A stretch of 64,000 bases of DNA from a virus. Below, in pieces: positions 27,172 to 36,159 of this stretch. Numbering within the stretch: position 1 is the stretch's first letter; each line of letters starts with the position of its first letter. The notes under the pieces are model-generated. The model saw only the letters and a program-made list of their open reading frames with translations. It had not been told where the DNA came from and searched no databases. The stretch covers positions 1 to 64,000 of IMG/VR virus record IMGVR_UViG_3300035698_007355; one strand, 5' to 3'. Position numbers and translations under genes: made by a program.

Positions 27172-27995
27172 TTGACAACCTCTAAAGATTCTTTAACTTG
27201 ATACTTAACTTTCATCTCTGAAATTTTAACATCGTAATTTTCAATGTAAGGATATTGACCAACCAATACTGGTTTAACACTTTCTTTACCAATAATATAA
27301 ATTCTTCCTACTTGGTCGAACTCTGTAGAATCTTTACTGGTTTGTTGAAGTATAGGATTACACTCACCAAGGAATGCTTGTCCACAACTAATAAGTCTGG
27401 AACCAAGGTATTGTTTGTAAGGACTCTTTTCATAGTAACCACAACAAGCTCCTGTGATAGTATAATTCATTTTAGGATATACAACTTTGAATCCTAAAGG
27501 TGTACAAACAGTTCGATTAAAAGTTTTCACCACGTCTTTATGTCCACACTTATAATAAACTGTTTCGTTCTTCCACTTACAAGTAGAGTTGTCTTTTGGG
27601 TCTTTACAATCATAAGGAACTAAATGAGTATAGTTACAAGTAATGTTTACTCTCACAGTCTCGTTAAAATATTCTATTTCACAATCTTGTAAGCTTTCAA
27701 CGTGTGGAGTTGTTTTAATTGATAAGTTTAAGTGTTCACTAAGTGGTGTCCAAGCAGCATATGTTCTTCCTTCTTGACATCTAACACTTGCCCTGTTTGG
27801 TTCTGGATAAGTAAGTTTACAAACAGAATCTGCAATTCCATACTTTGATAAGCTAGTACACTCTTTAATAATATTATCTAGTGGACAATAGTATAAGTCT
27901 TCAACGTTATCATTAGTCAAAACTATACCCATTGAAACTATTAAAATAAGTATAACACTACCATAAATCGTGTCTTTAGCTTTAATCTTAACCAT
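27168..27995 (-). CDS. Membrane-anchored Cys-rich glycoprotein
   Basis: This 275-residue protein has an N-terminal membrane segment (about residues 10-28, TIYGSVILILIVSMGIVL) and an exterior part with about 16 cysteines, including ACCGYY, and several N-x-S/T sequons (NVTC-like NITCNYT). The Cys content suggests a disulphide-stabilised ectodomain. It is translationally coupled to the LamG gene. No homologue recognised. Confidence 0.65.
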   Translation of the reverse strand: MVKIKAKDTIYGSVILILIVSMGIVLTNDNVEDLYYCPLDNIIKECTSLSKYGIADSVCKLTYPEPNRASVRCQEGRTYAAWTPLSEHLNLSIKTTPHVESLQDCEIEYFNETVRVNITCNYTHLVPYDCKDPKDNSTCKWKNETVYYKCGHKDVVKTFNRTVCTPLGFKVVYPKMNYTITGACCGYYEKSPYKQYLGSRLISCGQAFLGECNPILQQTSKDSTEFDQVGRIYIIGKESVKPVLVGQYPYIENYDVKISEMKVKYQVKESLEVVK

Positions 27996-28247
27996 TTAAC
28001 AAGTCACCCCTGTGACATTATTAGTAATTATTATATCTGTACCATTTTGCATTATACACATATTAGCTGTTTTATTTATAATAACTTTTGGAACATCTAT
28101 AAATGTTGTTGCATTTATTTCTGAAATATTATAAATAGTATTTCCATTATAATTTGTATCATCAAATACTCCATTATCTGCGGCTACTAGCAATACTAAT
28201 AATAATATAATAAAAGTACTAAATATTAATTTATATCCTACTTCCAT
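27996..28247 (-). CDS. Small secreted or anchored protein with sequons
   Basis: This 83-residue protein has an N-terminal hydrophobic segment (LIFSTFIILLLVLLVAA) that looks like a signal peptide, followed by about 60 residues with several N-x-S/T sites and two cysteines. It adjoins the Cys-rich membrane protein with no gap, suggesting a joint surface complex. Confidence 0.6.
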   Translation of the reverse strand: MEVGYKLIFSTFIILLLVLLVAADNGVFDDTNYNGNTIYNISEINATTFIDVPKVIINKTANMCIMQNGTDIIITNNVTGVTC

Positions 28248-28249
28248 TT

Positions 28250-28354
28250 TTATTTACCCCACTCGGCTCTATTTTTTCTAAATTGTTTATATTCTTTTGA
28301 TATTTTTAATTTTACCTCTTCATGCATAATATTTGTAATTTTATTCCATCCCAT
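28250..28354 (-). CDS. Short basic peptide, 34 aa
   Basis: This 34-residue ORF (starts MGWNKITNIM, ends NRAEWGK) fills the gap between the fibre gene and the small secreted protein. It is helical and basic. There is only a weak ribosome site upstream, so it is a tentative gene. Confidence 0.4.
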   Translation of the reverse strand: MGWNKITNIMHEEVKLKISKEYKQFRKNRAEWGK

Positions 28355-28359
28355 TTTAA

Positions 28360-30489
28360 TTATCCCCAATTTGCCTTGAGTGTACCATTAACATAAAGCT
28401 CTACTTTTGAATTTGAACTATTATATTTAATATAAGTATCTCCTGCACTTCCTTCAAAATTTATTTTTTGGTCTTGAGCTACAGATATTGCACCTGTGGT
28501 AGTTAATGCTGTTGTAGTTAATAATCCTGTTCCAGCATTATATGTAAGTGTTGCGTCTGTTTGTGGTTCTAATGACCCTGAAGCACTTTCAAATATTCCA
28601 ACAAAACAAGTTGTATCTGTTGTTGTAGCATCTACTGTAACTGTTGCTGAATTTCCTGTACAACTTCCTGAACTTCCAGTACAATTTCCTGTAACATTTC
28701 CAGTTAAAGCTCCAGCAAAATTAGTATCAGCAGTAATAACACCGCCATCTATTGCTCCAGCTCCAACATCTATTGATGTGAATCCTGATGTGATTGAGCC
28801 TGCATTTAAAGCTCCAACTGTTGTTAAATTAGCACACGTTGTTATACTAGCTTGTGTAGCTTGTGTTGTTGCTGTATTAGGAGCAAGCCCAGCTATAGTT
28901 GCTACTGTAGCTGATTCTCCAGTACAACTTCCACTTGACCCTGTAACATCACCTGTTACATTACCTGCAAATCCAGTTGCAGTAAGAATACCTGTTGAAG
29001 AATTAAATGTCAAATTCGTGCCTGTTTTAGCACCTAAGTTTCCTGTTGCAGCAGTTCCAAATAATACATAACAACTTGTGTCTGTACTTTCATCCGCTAA
29101 AGTTATTGCTGTTGCTACTGCGGCAGTACCACCTATATTTAAAGATGATGCTGTACCATCACAATTAGTTAAAGTTCCCGCACTTGGTGTTCCTATATCA
29201 GGAGTTGTTAAAGTTAAACCTGCCAAAGTCAAAGCTGCACTTGCTCTATTTAATGCTACTTCTGTAGTTCCAATATACATTGTAGACGAATTTGCTGCGT
29301 TGTCTCCTGTATTAGCTCCTGAAACTGAAACTGCTCCGCCTCCTATAGTTAAAACAGAATCATCTCCTACATCTGCTGTTAAAGTAAGTGTTCCAGTATT
29401 AACTGTCAATGCTGTTGTAAGTGTTGCATTTGTTACTGTGTCGGCATTACCAGTTAAAGGACCTGTAAGTCCTGTTGCTGTTAACATTCCAGTTCCTGCG
29501 TTATAAGTTAAACCTAAGTCAGTTTGAGGCAATAAATCACCTGTTGCGGCTTCCCATAAACCAACAAAACAAGTAGTATCAGTTGTATCTGTAACTGCTA
29601 TTGTTGTAGGAACTATAGCCGCAGTTCCATCAAAATTTACTCCACCTATTGTTCTTGCTGTTGTAAGTTTAGGTGCTGAAACTATTGTTATTACTGGAGT
29701 AGTTGTAGTTGTAGCAATTGTAGCTGCTCCATTTGCAGAAGTTACACTTGTTACTGTACCTACTTCAGTTGAATATCCATAATCTTCAATCTTTTCTTTA
29801 ATAGCCTGAGAAGTCATTAAACTTGTATCATTATCAACGAACGTTGTACCAATAGTATTTATAGTTGCTCCTGCTCCTATTTGAACCCCCGAATCAGTAA
29901 TTGTAATTCTTTCTGTAGTATTAGTTAATATTTTAATTGTGCCACTTGTTAAAAAATCTATCCTATCCGTAGCACTTCCACCTGCAACATAATTAGTATA
30001 CAAATAATCAAATTTCTTTGCAGTAGAACCTAAATCGTAAGTGCTTATAGTATCAGGAATAATATCTGCATCAACATCGTCTGACCATAAATCACCAGAA
30101 GTTTTACCATTATTCACAACGTGTTCGTCATACATAGTTGTTGTCATTACTCCTGCATTAGTTCCATCTGCTGCCGCAATAGTATCATTAGTTCCATCAC
30201 TTGACTGAATATCTACATTTGTAGGAGCTTCAACTACTGTAATATTAGTAGATACATTAGTATTTTTTAATGTATTTGCGGCTACATCTGTTGCGATATC
30301 TATACCATCAACTGTACCAACGCTTGTAGTAATATTACCACTTAAATCTATAATTTCACCAACTCCTTGAATATTTAAAGATTTAGTATTTATTCTATAA
30401 GTACCATCTTCAATGTAATCTTTTACATCATTGTGGTCGCTTGCAGGTATAATATCTCCTGTTGAACGTTCAACTAATGGAGCTGACAT
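28360..30489 (-). CDS. Tail fibre protein
   Basis: This 709-residue Thr/Gly/Ala-rich protein has the repeated patterns of viral fibres: TDTTCFVGLWEAATGDL-type units three times (about residues 298, 480 and 640), YNAGTGMLTATGL-type units, and LTGNVTGNCTG-type loops. The N-terminal 40 residues (LVERSTGDIIPASDHNDVKDYIE) are a typical virion-attachment module. The C-terminus, after a NFEGSAGDTYIKYNS segment, is probably the tip. The DNA is rich in short direct repeats, so it is likely prone to recombination. Confidence 0.8.
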   Translation of the reverse strand: MSAPLVERSTGDIIPASDHNDVKDYIEDGTYRINTKSLNIQGVGEIIDLSGNITTSVGTVDGIDIATDVAANTLKNTNVSTNITVVEAPTNVDIQSSDGTNDTIAAADGTNAGVMTTTMYDEHVVNNGKTSGDLWSDDVDADIIPDTISTYDLGSTAKKFDYLYTNYVAGGSATDRIDFLTSGTIKILTNTTERITITDSGVQIGAGATINTIGTTFVDNDTSLMTSQAIKEKIEDYGYSTEVGTVTSVTSANGAATIATTTTTPVITIVSAPKLTTARTIGGVNFDGTAAIVPTTIAVTDTTDTTCFVGLWEAATGDLLPQTDLGLTYNAGTGMLTATGLTGPLTGNADTVTNATLTTALTVNTGTLTLTADVGDDSVLTIGGGAVSVSGANTGDNAANSSTMYIGTTEVALNRASAALTLAGLTLTTPDIGTPSAGTLTNCDGTASSLNIGGTAAVATAITLADESTDTSCYVLFGTAATGNLGAKTGTNLTFNSSTGILTATGFAGNVTGDVTGSSGSCTGESATVATIAGLAPNTATTQATQASITTCANLTTVGALNAGSITSGFTSIDVGAGAIDGGVITADTNFAGALTGNVTGNCTGSSGSCTGNSATVTVDATTTDTTCFVGIFESASGSLEPQTDATLTYNAGTGLLTTTALTTTGAISVAQDQKINFEGSAGDTYIKYNSSNSKVELYVNGTLKANWG

Positions 30490-30689
30490 TATAAATCACT
30501 CTCCTTATCAAACATAACTTCTAAAAATAATGATACATTATGTCCGCCTAAAGAAATCTTTTGGTCATTTAACGCCCATTTTTCAAAATCTTCGAGAGAA
30601 TACTTAGTACCTGATAGAATTTTCTGTGCTTGTACTGAAATAGTAATTTCAACTTCTTTTCTAAACGTTTTTTGTTTTATTTCGTTCAT
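30489..30689 (-). CDS. Small protein next to fibre gene
   Basis: This 66-residue protein is not recognised. It starts with basic residues (MNEIKQKTFRKEVEIT) and has mixed helix and strand character. It shares one base with the fibre gene start, so it is probably translated together with it; it could be a fibre accessory protein. Confidence 0.5.
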   Translation of the reverse strand: MNEIKQKTFRKEVEITISVQAQKILSGTKYSLEDFEKWALNDQKISLGGHNVSLFLEVMFDKESDL

Positions 30690-30701
30690 TGTATTGCACC
30701 T

Positions 30702-31085
30702 CTATTCAACGTGTATGTTAAATTTCTCCTTGTCCGTACTTATCATAACTTTTCTATTTTTACCATCTATAGTTATTTGATACCCTATAAAATGATTAAC
30801 AGTTTTATTTAATGAAATTTGTGTTGTCCCTATATTTACACGATTCCGTCTAAAATATATTAATCTATACTTTTCTTTTCTATTACTTAAATCGTCAAAT
30901 TCAAGGTCTACGTTATTTACTGTAAATATTCCTGTATCCATATTTACACTAATTTGTGAATGTGTACTATTAATATTAAATCTTTTTAACTTTTCTTGTT
31001 CAATATCTGAAAATAAATGTTCTTCTCCATTTACCTCATATTGATGAAGTTGTTCTCCATCTTTATAAAATGCTATCCACTTCAT
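30702..31085 (-). CDS. Virion-module protein, paralog of the 31169 gene
   Basis: This 127-residue protein starts WIAFYKDGEQLHQY and has a middle YRLIYFRRNRVNIGTTQ and a late HFIGYQITIDGK. These match in order the neighbouring gene at 31169 (WIAEFSDGTTLKQF, ILIYKRRNKVRMTVGGT, HIIGIDTDDED), so the two arose by duplication. Similar small proteins with WIAEYKDG starts are seen in other tailed viruses of unknown role. It lies between fibre and capsid genes. Confidence 0.6.
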   Translation of the reverse strand: MKWIAFYKDGEQLHQYEVNGEEHLFSDIEQEKLKRFNINSTHSQISVNMDTGIFTVNNVDLEFDDLSNRKEKYRLIYFRRNRVNIGTTQISLNKTVNHFIGYQITIDGKNRKVMISTDKEKFNIHVE

Positions 31086-31168
31086 AACTTCTCACCTGGG
31101 CCAATCCTGTGCGATTTGGGCGTACTTCTCAATGAAGTAGTACTATCTATCACATTAAATTAAATCGC

Positions 31169-31597
31169 TTATTTAGTCTTCTTTTCGTGTTTTTCTTGTT
31201 TAGGTCTTTTACCTTGTCCACCATCAACTTCAATCCATTGGTCTTCATCATCTGTATCAATACCAATAATATGAGTTACTTCTGGTGATAATATTGTAAG
31301 TTCTGTTCCACCAACAGTCATACGTACTTTATTACGTCTTTTATATATAAGTATGGCATCATTACCTTTAAGCTTATAATTTTTGTTAGGTGTTGTAAGT
31401 TTATTCTTTTTAATATCAGCTATATAGTATTCTTTATCATTAGTTATAGTAAAAACTTCTAATAAATTCATTTTAGCTATTACTTCTCCATAAGAAATCT
31501 CATCGTCATTCACACCATTAAACTGTTTAAGGGTAGTACCATCTGAAAATTCTGCTATCCAATAATATTCTAAATTATCTTTATCTTTTTTAGTCAT
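31169..31597 (-). CDS. Virion-module protein, paralog of the 30702 gene
   Basis: This 142-residue protein aligns along its length with the 127-residue product of the next gene (WIA..DG..L.Q, Y.RRN.V...GT, H.IG). It has a longer, Lys-rich C-terminus (GQGKRPKQEKHEKKTK). Function unknown; duplication beside a fibre gene could reflect two forms of a virion part. Confidence 0.6.
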   Translation of the reverse strand: MTKKDKDNLEYYWIAEFSDGTTLKQFNGVNDDEISYGEVIAKMNLLEVFTITNDKEYYIADIKKNKLTTPNKNYKLKGNDAILIYKRRNKVRMTVGGTELTILSPEVTHIIGIDTDDEDQWIEVDGGQGKRPKQEKHEKKTK

Positions 31598-31603
31598 TTT
31601 AAA

Positions 31604-31714
31604 TTATGCCCTATTACGGGAGGAAGTCTTACAATTTCCTGTTCGTCTTCCCATTTTTCTACCTTTTGGTCTAGGGCTTCTATTTCTAGGTCCTTTTCCA
31701 TCTTTTTCTGGCAT
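31604..31714 (-). CDS. Arg/Lys/Gly-rich peptide, 36 aa
   Basis: This 36-residue ORF has GAGGTGAAAT before its ATG. It begins PEKDGKGPRNRSP and contains GRKMGRRTGNCK. The pattern DGxGPxxxSP...GRxMGxxTG is reminiscent of the short Gly/Arg motif of DUF5320-type prokaryotic proteins, although the match is weak. It is strongly basic and may bind nucleic acid or capsid. Confidence 0.5.
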   Translation of the reverse strand: MPEKDGKGPRNRSPRPKGRKMGRRTGNCKTSSRNRA

Positions 31715-31738
31715 ATATTTCACCTCATTTAATTTCTA

Positions 31739-32227
31739 TTAAACTTCATCATATTGCAGAGTAAAAGTTTTTGTATTAACTGCTCCAGCTGCTGCTCCAC
31801 TACCAATTTGCATCTGCATTACAATATAGTCTGAAGTACCTGCACTTGTTAAAGTACCTGATAAACTTCCTGCTATCCATACATTTGCTGTTCCAGGGTC
31901 TGATGTTGGTAATACTGTAGTTGCTACTGAACTCTCTGACGCTGTTGGTGTTGCGTAAGATGCTAAAGCTGTTGTTCCGCTCCAATCAATACCTTCTTCT
32001 GATACATATGCTCCTGCACTTTTCCAAAATTGTATATTATCAATTACATTAAACGTTCCTGAAAAATCTGCTTTAATCCACTTCTCAAAAGAGTTTGTTC
32101 CTGCTGTTATTGGATACGTTAATGCTACTAAATCTTTTGCATCTGTACTTCCAAAATTAATATTTGTAGGTGTTGTTTCTGTTTCACCTGCTCCATTGGC
32201 TTCTAACCATCCGAATGTTGCTACCAT
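31739..32227 (-). CDS. Beta-rich virion protein
   Basis: This 162-residue Thr/Ala/Gly-rich protein has alternating strands and no catalytic motif. It begins VATFGWLEANGAGETETTPTN and resembles small virion proteins encoded near the capsid genes. A decoration or fibre-base role is inferred from composition and location only. Confidence 0.5.
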   Translation of the reverse strand: MVATFGWLEANGAGETETTPTNINFGSTDAKDLVALTYPITAGTNSFEKWIKADFSGTFNVIDNIQFWKSAGAYVSEEGIDWSGTTALASYATPTASESSVATTVLPTSDPGTANVWIAGSLSGTLTSAGTSDYIVMQMQIGSGAAAGAVNTKTFTLQYDEV

Positions 32228-32245
32228 TTTATTTTACCTCATTTT

Positions 32246-32410
32246 TTAATTATTAGAGTATACCGCAAAATATGCTGTGCCTGCATCATCTACTGCTAAT
32301 GCAACTACTTTTTCTTTGTGTATACCATCTGTACCTAACGAACCAACTATTTCAACTAGTGTTCCTGTTAAAGTTGTCCAATTTCCATAATTTATTTTTA
32401 TTACCGTCAT
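32246..32410 (-). CDS. Small beta-rich protein, 54 aa
   Basis: This 54-residue ORF lies between two virion-module genes with a GAGGA site in the end of its upstream neighbour. It starts TVIKINYGNWTTLTG and ends in strands (KVVALAVDDAGTAYFAVY). It could be a small tail or decoration component. Confidence 0.55.
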   Translation of the reverse strand: MTVIKINYGNWTTLTGTLVEIVGSLGTDGIHKEKVVALAVDDAGTAYFAVYSNN

Positions 32411-32412
32411 CT

Positions 32413-32694
32413 TTATTCATCCTCATATACTAAGCTTAATATTGTTTGAACTCTGTCTTTTTCATATCTTAATCTTTTTACTTCAGCTAAGTCTAATCCT
32501 AATTCAACTAAAAGTTCTATTTGTTCTGATTTATTAAGAGCATATAGTTTTTTTTCACTATATTTATCTTCTACTTCTACTGTTGCTTCAACTATTTCTA
32601 TAGTCTTTTCCTCAACTTTAGGGTCTTCTACTACAAGTTCTTCAGCAACTACGTTTTTTGTAAAGTAATTTTTATGATTTACGTTATATTTCAT
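32413..32694 (-). CDS. Small acidic protein, unknown
   Basis: This 93-residue protein has an acidic linker (about 18-45) and a C-terminal helical part (LNKSEQIELLVELGLDLAEVKRLRYE) that looks like a small three-helix domain seen in phage head-region proteins. Its start overlaps the stop of the glycosyltransferase gene by four bases. Confidence 0.55.
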   Translation of the reverse strand: MKYNVNHKNYFTKNVVAEELVVEDPKVEEKTIEIVEATVEVEDKYSEKKLYALNKSEQIELLVELGLDLAEVKRLRYEKDRVQTILSLVYEDE

Positions 32695-33677
32695 TTCACT
32701 TCCTCCTTGTCCTCTATTTTCGGCGAGCCTTCTTCTAAAGCTTTTAAATATTTTTCTATACTTTGTTCATATGAAACATATTCAACTGCGTTCTTAGCAT
32801 AATCAATAACTTCTTGTCTAAACTTATCATCAGTTAATACTTTCTTAACCATTTCTCTAGTTGCCTTCATATCTAATGGTGGAACTGCTGTCATAGGATA
32901 ACATTTCTGTATTGAGTAGTTTCTGTCCGAACCAACTACTGGTACTCCTAGTGCTGCACAATCCCAACCAGTTCTACCCTGGCTTGTAAGTGTGAATGGT
33001 TCTACAACTAATTTACTTTCCATTAGCTGTTCACAAAAATCCATATAATTTGTGCCTGGTATAATTTCATTATAACAAGTGTCTGTTGTGAATTTCTTTT
33101 TATCTGATGATTGGTCATAACCAATAAGTCTTGTCTTATAACCCAAATTATTTACTGCTAAACTTGGTATTATATTAAATTGGTCATATCTGTGTGATAT
33201 TACTGATATTATATCTTTTGTATTTCTTGTATTTAATGTTTTCAACCTTTTGGTAAAACAAGGATGAACTATTAAATGAACTTTCCTACCAGTTAAAACT
33301 TCTAGTGTTCCAACCTGATTAGGTTCTGTACCGAATAACATATCAGCATATTGTAATTCTCTTCTTAATGTTGGTAAATAATCAAATGATGCTTGCCACA
33401 ATTCTATTGTGTAATCATTGTTAACTACTATCTTTGTTTTTGAGTCATTACCGATTATGTCTCTAACTTCTCCAATCAAATGAATGTCTTGTGCAGACAT
33501 ATTGATATGAATAATGTCATAATCTTTCAACTCTTCTGGGTTAACATCTTTAAATCTTTTTACTTCGCCTTCAAGTGCTGGTATCCAGCTATATAAACCA
33601 GTCCTCAAACAATCTTCTTCAAGTAATTGTTTGTGAATATGATTAGTCACCATTAAATACTTTAACTTTTTCCCCAT
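32691..33677 (-). CDS. Glycosyltransferase-like protein in the structural module
   Basis: This 328-residue protein has GT-B-like features: an N-terminal alpha/beta part with DYDIIHINMS (about 54-63), then a C-terminal nucleotide-sugar half with SHRYDQFNIIPSLAV, LVVEPFTLTSQGRTGWDCAALGVPVVGSD (about 225-253), the common acceptor-to-donor motif region of family 4 enzymes. It would transfer a sugar to an unknown acceptor. Its place among capsid genes suggests glycosylation of a virion protein; many sequons in nearby surface proteins are a possible link but not proof. Confidence 0.75.
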   Translation of the reverse strand: MGKKLKYLMVTNHIHKQLLEEDCLRTGLYSWIPALEGEVKRFKDVNPEELKDYDIIHINMSAQDIHLIGEVRDIIGNDSKTKIVVNNDYTIELWQASFDYLPTLRRELQYADMLFGTEPNQVGTLEVLTGRKVHLIVHPCFTKRLKTLNTRNTKDIISVISHRYDQFNIIPSLAVNNLGYKTRLIGYDQSSDKKKFTTDTCYNEIIPGTNYMDFCEQLMESKLVVEPFTLTSQGRTGWDCAALGVPVVGSDRNYSIQKCYPMTAVPPLDMKATREMVKKVLTDDKFRQEVIDYAKNAVEYVSYEQSIEKYLKALEEGSPKIEDKEEVK

Positions 33678-33689
33678 TTATCTCACCTT

Positions 33690-34019
33690 TTAATTTTCTT
33701 TTAAATCTCTAACTTTAGTCATAAACTTTTTTGCAAAATTTTCATCTATAACATTGCCTTCTTTATCTAATTTTTCTACACTTAATTTACTTTTAATTAA
33801 TTTCTTTGCCTTTTTTTTAATCTCTTTATGTTTTTTATCAACTAATGTAGAAACTTTTTCTACTTCATTATTTTCTACAATAACAGGACTTCTTTCTGAT
33901 TTCCATCCTGTTGCAGTAAATGGTAAACTAGTTTTAGTCATATCACCTAATTTAGTTTTTAAAAAGGCTCTGGCATTAAAACCACCAGTAAATTTTATTG
34001 GTCCTTTTATTATTGGCAT
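33690..34019 (-). CDS. Small basic head-module protein
   Basis: This 109-residue protein begins PIIKGPIKFTGGFNARAFL, a start style shared with other small virion-region proteins, and has a Lys-rich helical C-terminal half. Function unknown. Confidence 0.5.
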   Translation of the reverse strand: MPIIKGPIKFTGGFNARAFLKTKLGDMTKTSLPFTATGWKSERSPVIVENNEVEKVSTLVDKKHKEIKKKAKKLIKSKLSVEKLDKEGNVIDENFAKKFMTKVRDLKEN

Positions 34020-34025
34020 TTGATT

Positions 34026-34334
34026 TCACTCTCCTATGAATTTTTTATAAACACTTATATGAAATTCTGTTAACTTATTTTCTTCATCTAATTTTTTAAG
34101 TGCTTCTTTTATAATATCTGTTGCTTTTTCCCCTAGTTCAATTTCTTTGTATATTCGTCCTTTTTCATTCCATGAAATATTTCCAGCATTTTCAACAATT
34201 TCAAATTCTTTAAATTCTTCTTCTGTTGGCGCTAAGGATTCTTTAAGTTTTTGAACAATATTTAATGTAATAAAATTTCCTTCTGTTGGTAATATTTGCA
34301 ATACTTTTAATCTTTCTATCAAATTTAATTTCAT
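34026..34334 (-). CDS. Conserved-type helical protein near capsid genes
   Basis: This 102-residue helical protein starts LNLIERLKVLQILPTEGNFITL and ends LTEFHISVYKKFIGE. This form (LIERL..L.ILP.EG...TL) recurs in proteins of many phages and hosts of unknown role. The gene follows the terminator after the 34417 gene, so it is probably made at a lower level than the upstream one. Confidence 0.55.
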   Translation of the reverse strand: MKLNLIERLKVLQILPTEGNFITLNIVQKLKESLAPTEEEFKEFEIVENAGNISWNEKGRIYKEIELGEKATDIIKEALKKLDEENKLTEFHISVYKKFIGE

Positions 34335-34353
34335 CTTTATCTCACCTTTTGTT

Positions 34354-34381
34354 TTTTAAAAAATAAAGGGGTTTACCCCTT
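34354..34381 (-). terminator. Terminator after the putative decoration gene
   Basis: On the minus strand AAGGGG-TAAA-CCCCTT is a perfect six-base-pair hairpin followed by TATTTTTT. Confidence 0.8.
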
Positions 34382-34416
34382 AAAATTATTCATTTTACTC
34401 ATTTTATTTCATCTCC

Positions 34417-35040
34417 TTATTGTGATTTTGTTTTAACTCTTGATAAATACCTTATATCAATTGTTTTTCCATCAGCCATTGTAGGTAATGTAAATGTATC
34501 ATATGTAGTATTTACTGTAAGTGCTGCTGTACCTGCATCTGCTGTAGAATAAGCTCCATCATATCCAATAGATATAATATCTGATTGATTTTCTAAATCA
34601 TATCTAAGACCAAATTCTTGTCCCCAACCTACATTAACATCAGTTGACTTATGAGATGTATCATCAGCTTTCATACCTGTAATTTTTGCAAATGCATGAT
34701 TACTATAATAACTACCTGCTGCTGTTCCTGCTACTGAAACTGCTTCTGTAACTAAATCTCCTTTAGCAGTATAACCAGTAATATTAATTTTATCTCCTGC
34801 TCCTGCGGTTCCTGCTGCTACTGCAAAAACTTGAATACATAAAGGATAAGGTGGTTGTGCTGAGAAGTCTGTATTATCTATTCCAACTGCTGCGGTTCCT
34901 GTTGTTAAATCCCAAGCTGTAATTATTCCTGTTGAGGATATATTTGCTGCATTTGGTATGATATCTTGTACCATTATTTTATCAGGGAATTCTATTTCCT
35001 GAACATTTACTTTATTATTTCTCCATCCGTATTTTGACAT
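34417..35040 (-). CDS. Putative capsid decoration or head protein
   Basis: This 207-residue beta-rich protein lies directly after the major capsid gene, flanked by terminators on both sides, which suggests independent, high expression. The sequence is Thr/Ala/Gly rich with a WGQEFGLRYDLE segment. Similar-sized proteins after the capsid gene in tailed viruses are decoration proteins. No direct family match is claimed. Confidence 0.55.
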   Translation of the reverse strand: MSKYGWRNNKVNVQEIEFPDKIMVQDIIPNAANISSTGIITAWDLTTGTAAVGIDNTDFSAQPPYPLCIQVFAVAAGTAGAGDKINITGYTAKGDLVTEAVSVAGTAAGSYYSNHAFAKITGMKADDTSHKSTDVNVGWGQEFGLRYDLENQSDIISIGYDGAYSTADAGTAALTVNTTYDTFTLPTMADGKTIDIRYLSRVKTKSQ

Positions 35041-35101
35041 TTTTGAAAACCTCCATTTTCATTACGTTTAAATCTCGAAAGCTTCACTCAAAGATTTAAA
35101 C

Positions 35102-35132
35102 AAAAAAAATTAAAAAAAAAGGGCAAAGCCCT
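35102..35132 (-). terminator. Terminator after the major capsid gene
   Basis: On the minus strand AGGGC-TTT-GCCCT followed by a run of ten T and another T-rich block. It directly follows the capsid stop codon. Confidence 0.85.
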
Positions 35133-35141
35133 AAATTATTT

Positions 35142-36140
35142 CTATGCGTCTGAGAAGTAACCTAAGCAAATTGCTTGTTGGTTAACTCTAGTCATTTTGT
35201 ACCAAGCATCTAAAAGAACCTTGTGGACTCTTTCGTCATCTTCAGTAACTACTTTTACTTTTGCTTTTTCTTTCCATACAATAGCTGCTGCTGCTGATGG
35301 GTCGATTAAGTAAGCATAGTGTCCTGCTAATGAGCCTGAACCCCAAGCTGATGCTGAAGTAACTAATGTTGATACTTCAATTATCAAACCTACATATTCT
35401 TCAATTGTACCTTTTGTAACAACTGAGCTTCCGCCGAATTCTGCTGCGTTAGTAAATTGACTTGATTTCAAAAGTTGCTTAAATTGCTCAGGATGTAAGA
35501 ATAATACTCCGTCTCTAGGCTTTTTAGCGAAATTTTTCTTTTGAACTTCAATTTTCATATCGATGATTTTATCAACTGTGATAACATCTCCTGTTGCAAG
35601 AGTTCCTGAAGTTGTTGCATCTCCACCAAATACTGCGCTTGCAAGTGATGAGCTAACTGTTGCTCCTTCCAAGATTGCGTTTGCATCTGTTTCGATAGTT
35701 TCTAGATATTGTCTTACAAGTTGTTTGTGAGCCATTTCTACGATTGAAACTCTAGTTGCACTTGCAGTTTCGAATGAAATTGCGCATCCACCTAATTTTA
35801 CATCGTATGATGATAAACTTAGTGTGATGTTATCTGCACCGTCGAATTCAGTCATAACCCTTGCAATTCCTTCTTGGTAAGCTGAACGGCTACCCATTAG
35901 GTCTACATCTCCAACTTTTGGAATAACTAATGTTACATCGTTGTTGCCCATTAAGTCTGTAAATTCTAAAAAATACTTAGAAAGTACTCTATCTGGTTGT
36001 GAATCAAAGATTATTTTTTGACTCCAAGTACTACCCATTACTGAGCCAATACCTGCTGTTTGACCGCCCCAACTTGAACTACCAATTACGGTTGTACCAG
36101 TTGTAAGCTGTTCTACTGTCTTAATTATATTATCTGACAT
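35142..36140 (-). CDS. Major capsid protein (HK97 fold)
   Basis: This 332-residue protein lies after the scaffold and protease genes and before a strong terminator. It has the layout of an HK97-type capsid: an N-terminal arm, the segment QPDRVLSKYFLEFTDLMGNND, central VLFLHPEQFKQLLKSSQF and a C-terminal KVKVVTEDDERVHKVLLDAWYKMTRVN strand-helix end. The ATG at 36140 with AGGAGG upstream is chosen over one at 36188. It self-assembles into the prohead shell. Confidence 0.88.
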   Translation of the reverse strand: MSDNIIKTVEQLTTGTTVIGSSSWGGQTAGIGSVMGSTWSQKIIFDSQPDRVLSKYFLEFTDLMGNNDVTLVIPKVGDVDLMGSRSAYQEGIARVMTEFDGADNITLSLSSYDVKLGGCAISFETASATRVSIVEMAHKQLVRQYLETIETDANAILEGATVSSSLASAVFGGDATTSGTLATGDVITVDKIIDMKIEVQKKNFAKKPRDGVLFLHPEQFKQLLKSSQFTNAAEFGGSSVVTKGTIEEYVGLIIEVSTLVTSASAWGSGSLAGHYAYLIDPSAAAAIVWKEKAKVKVVTEDDERVHKVLLDAWYKMTRVNQQAICLGYFSDA

Positions 36141-36159
36141 TTTTTGTATCCTCCTAACC

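Noticed and set aside
28496-29506. Two long plus-strand frames opposite the fibre gene
   Set aside because: They mirror the Thr/Ala/Gly-rich codons of the fibre gene on the other strand; no start signals.
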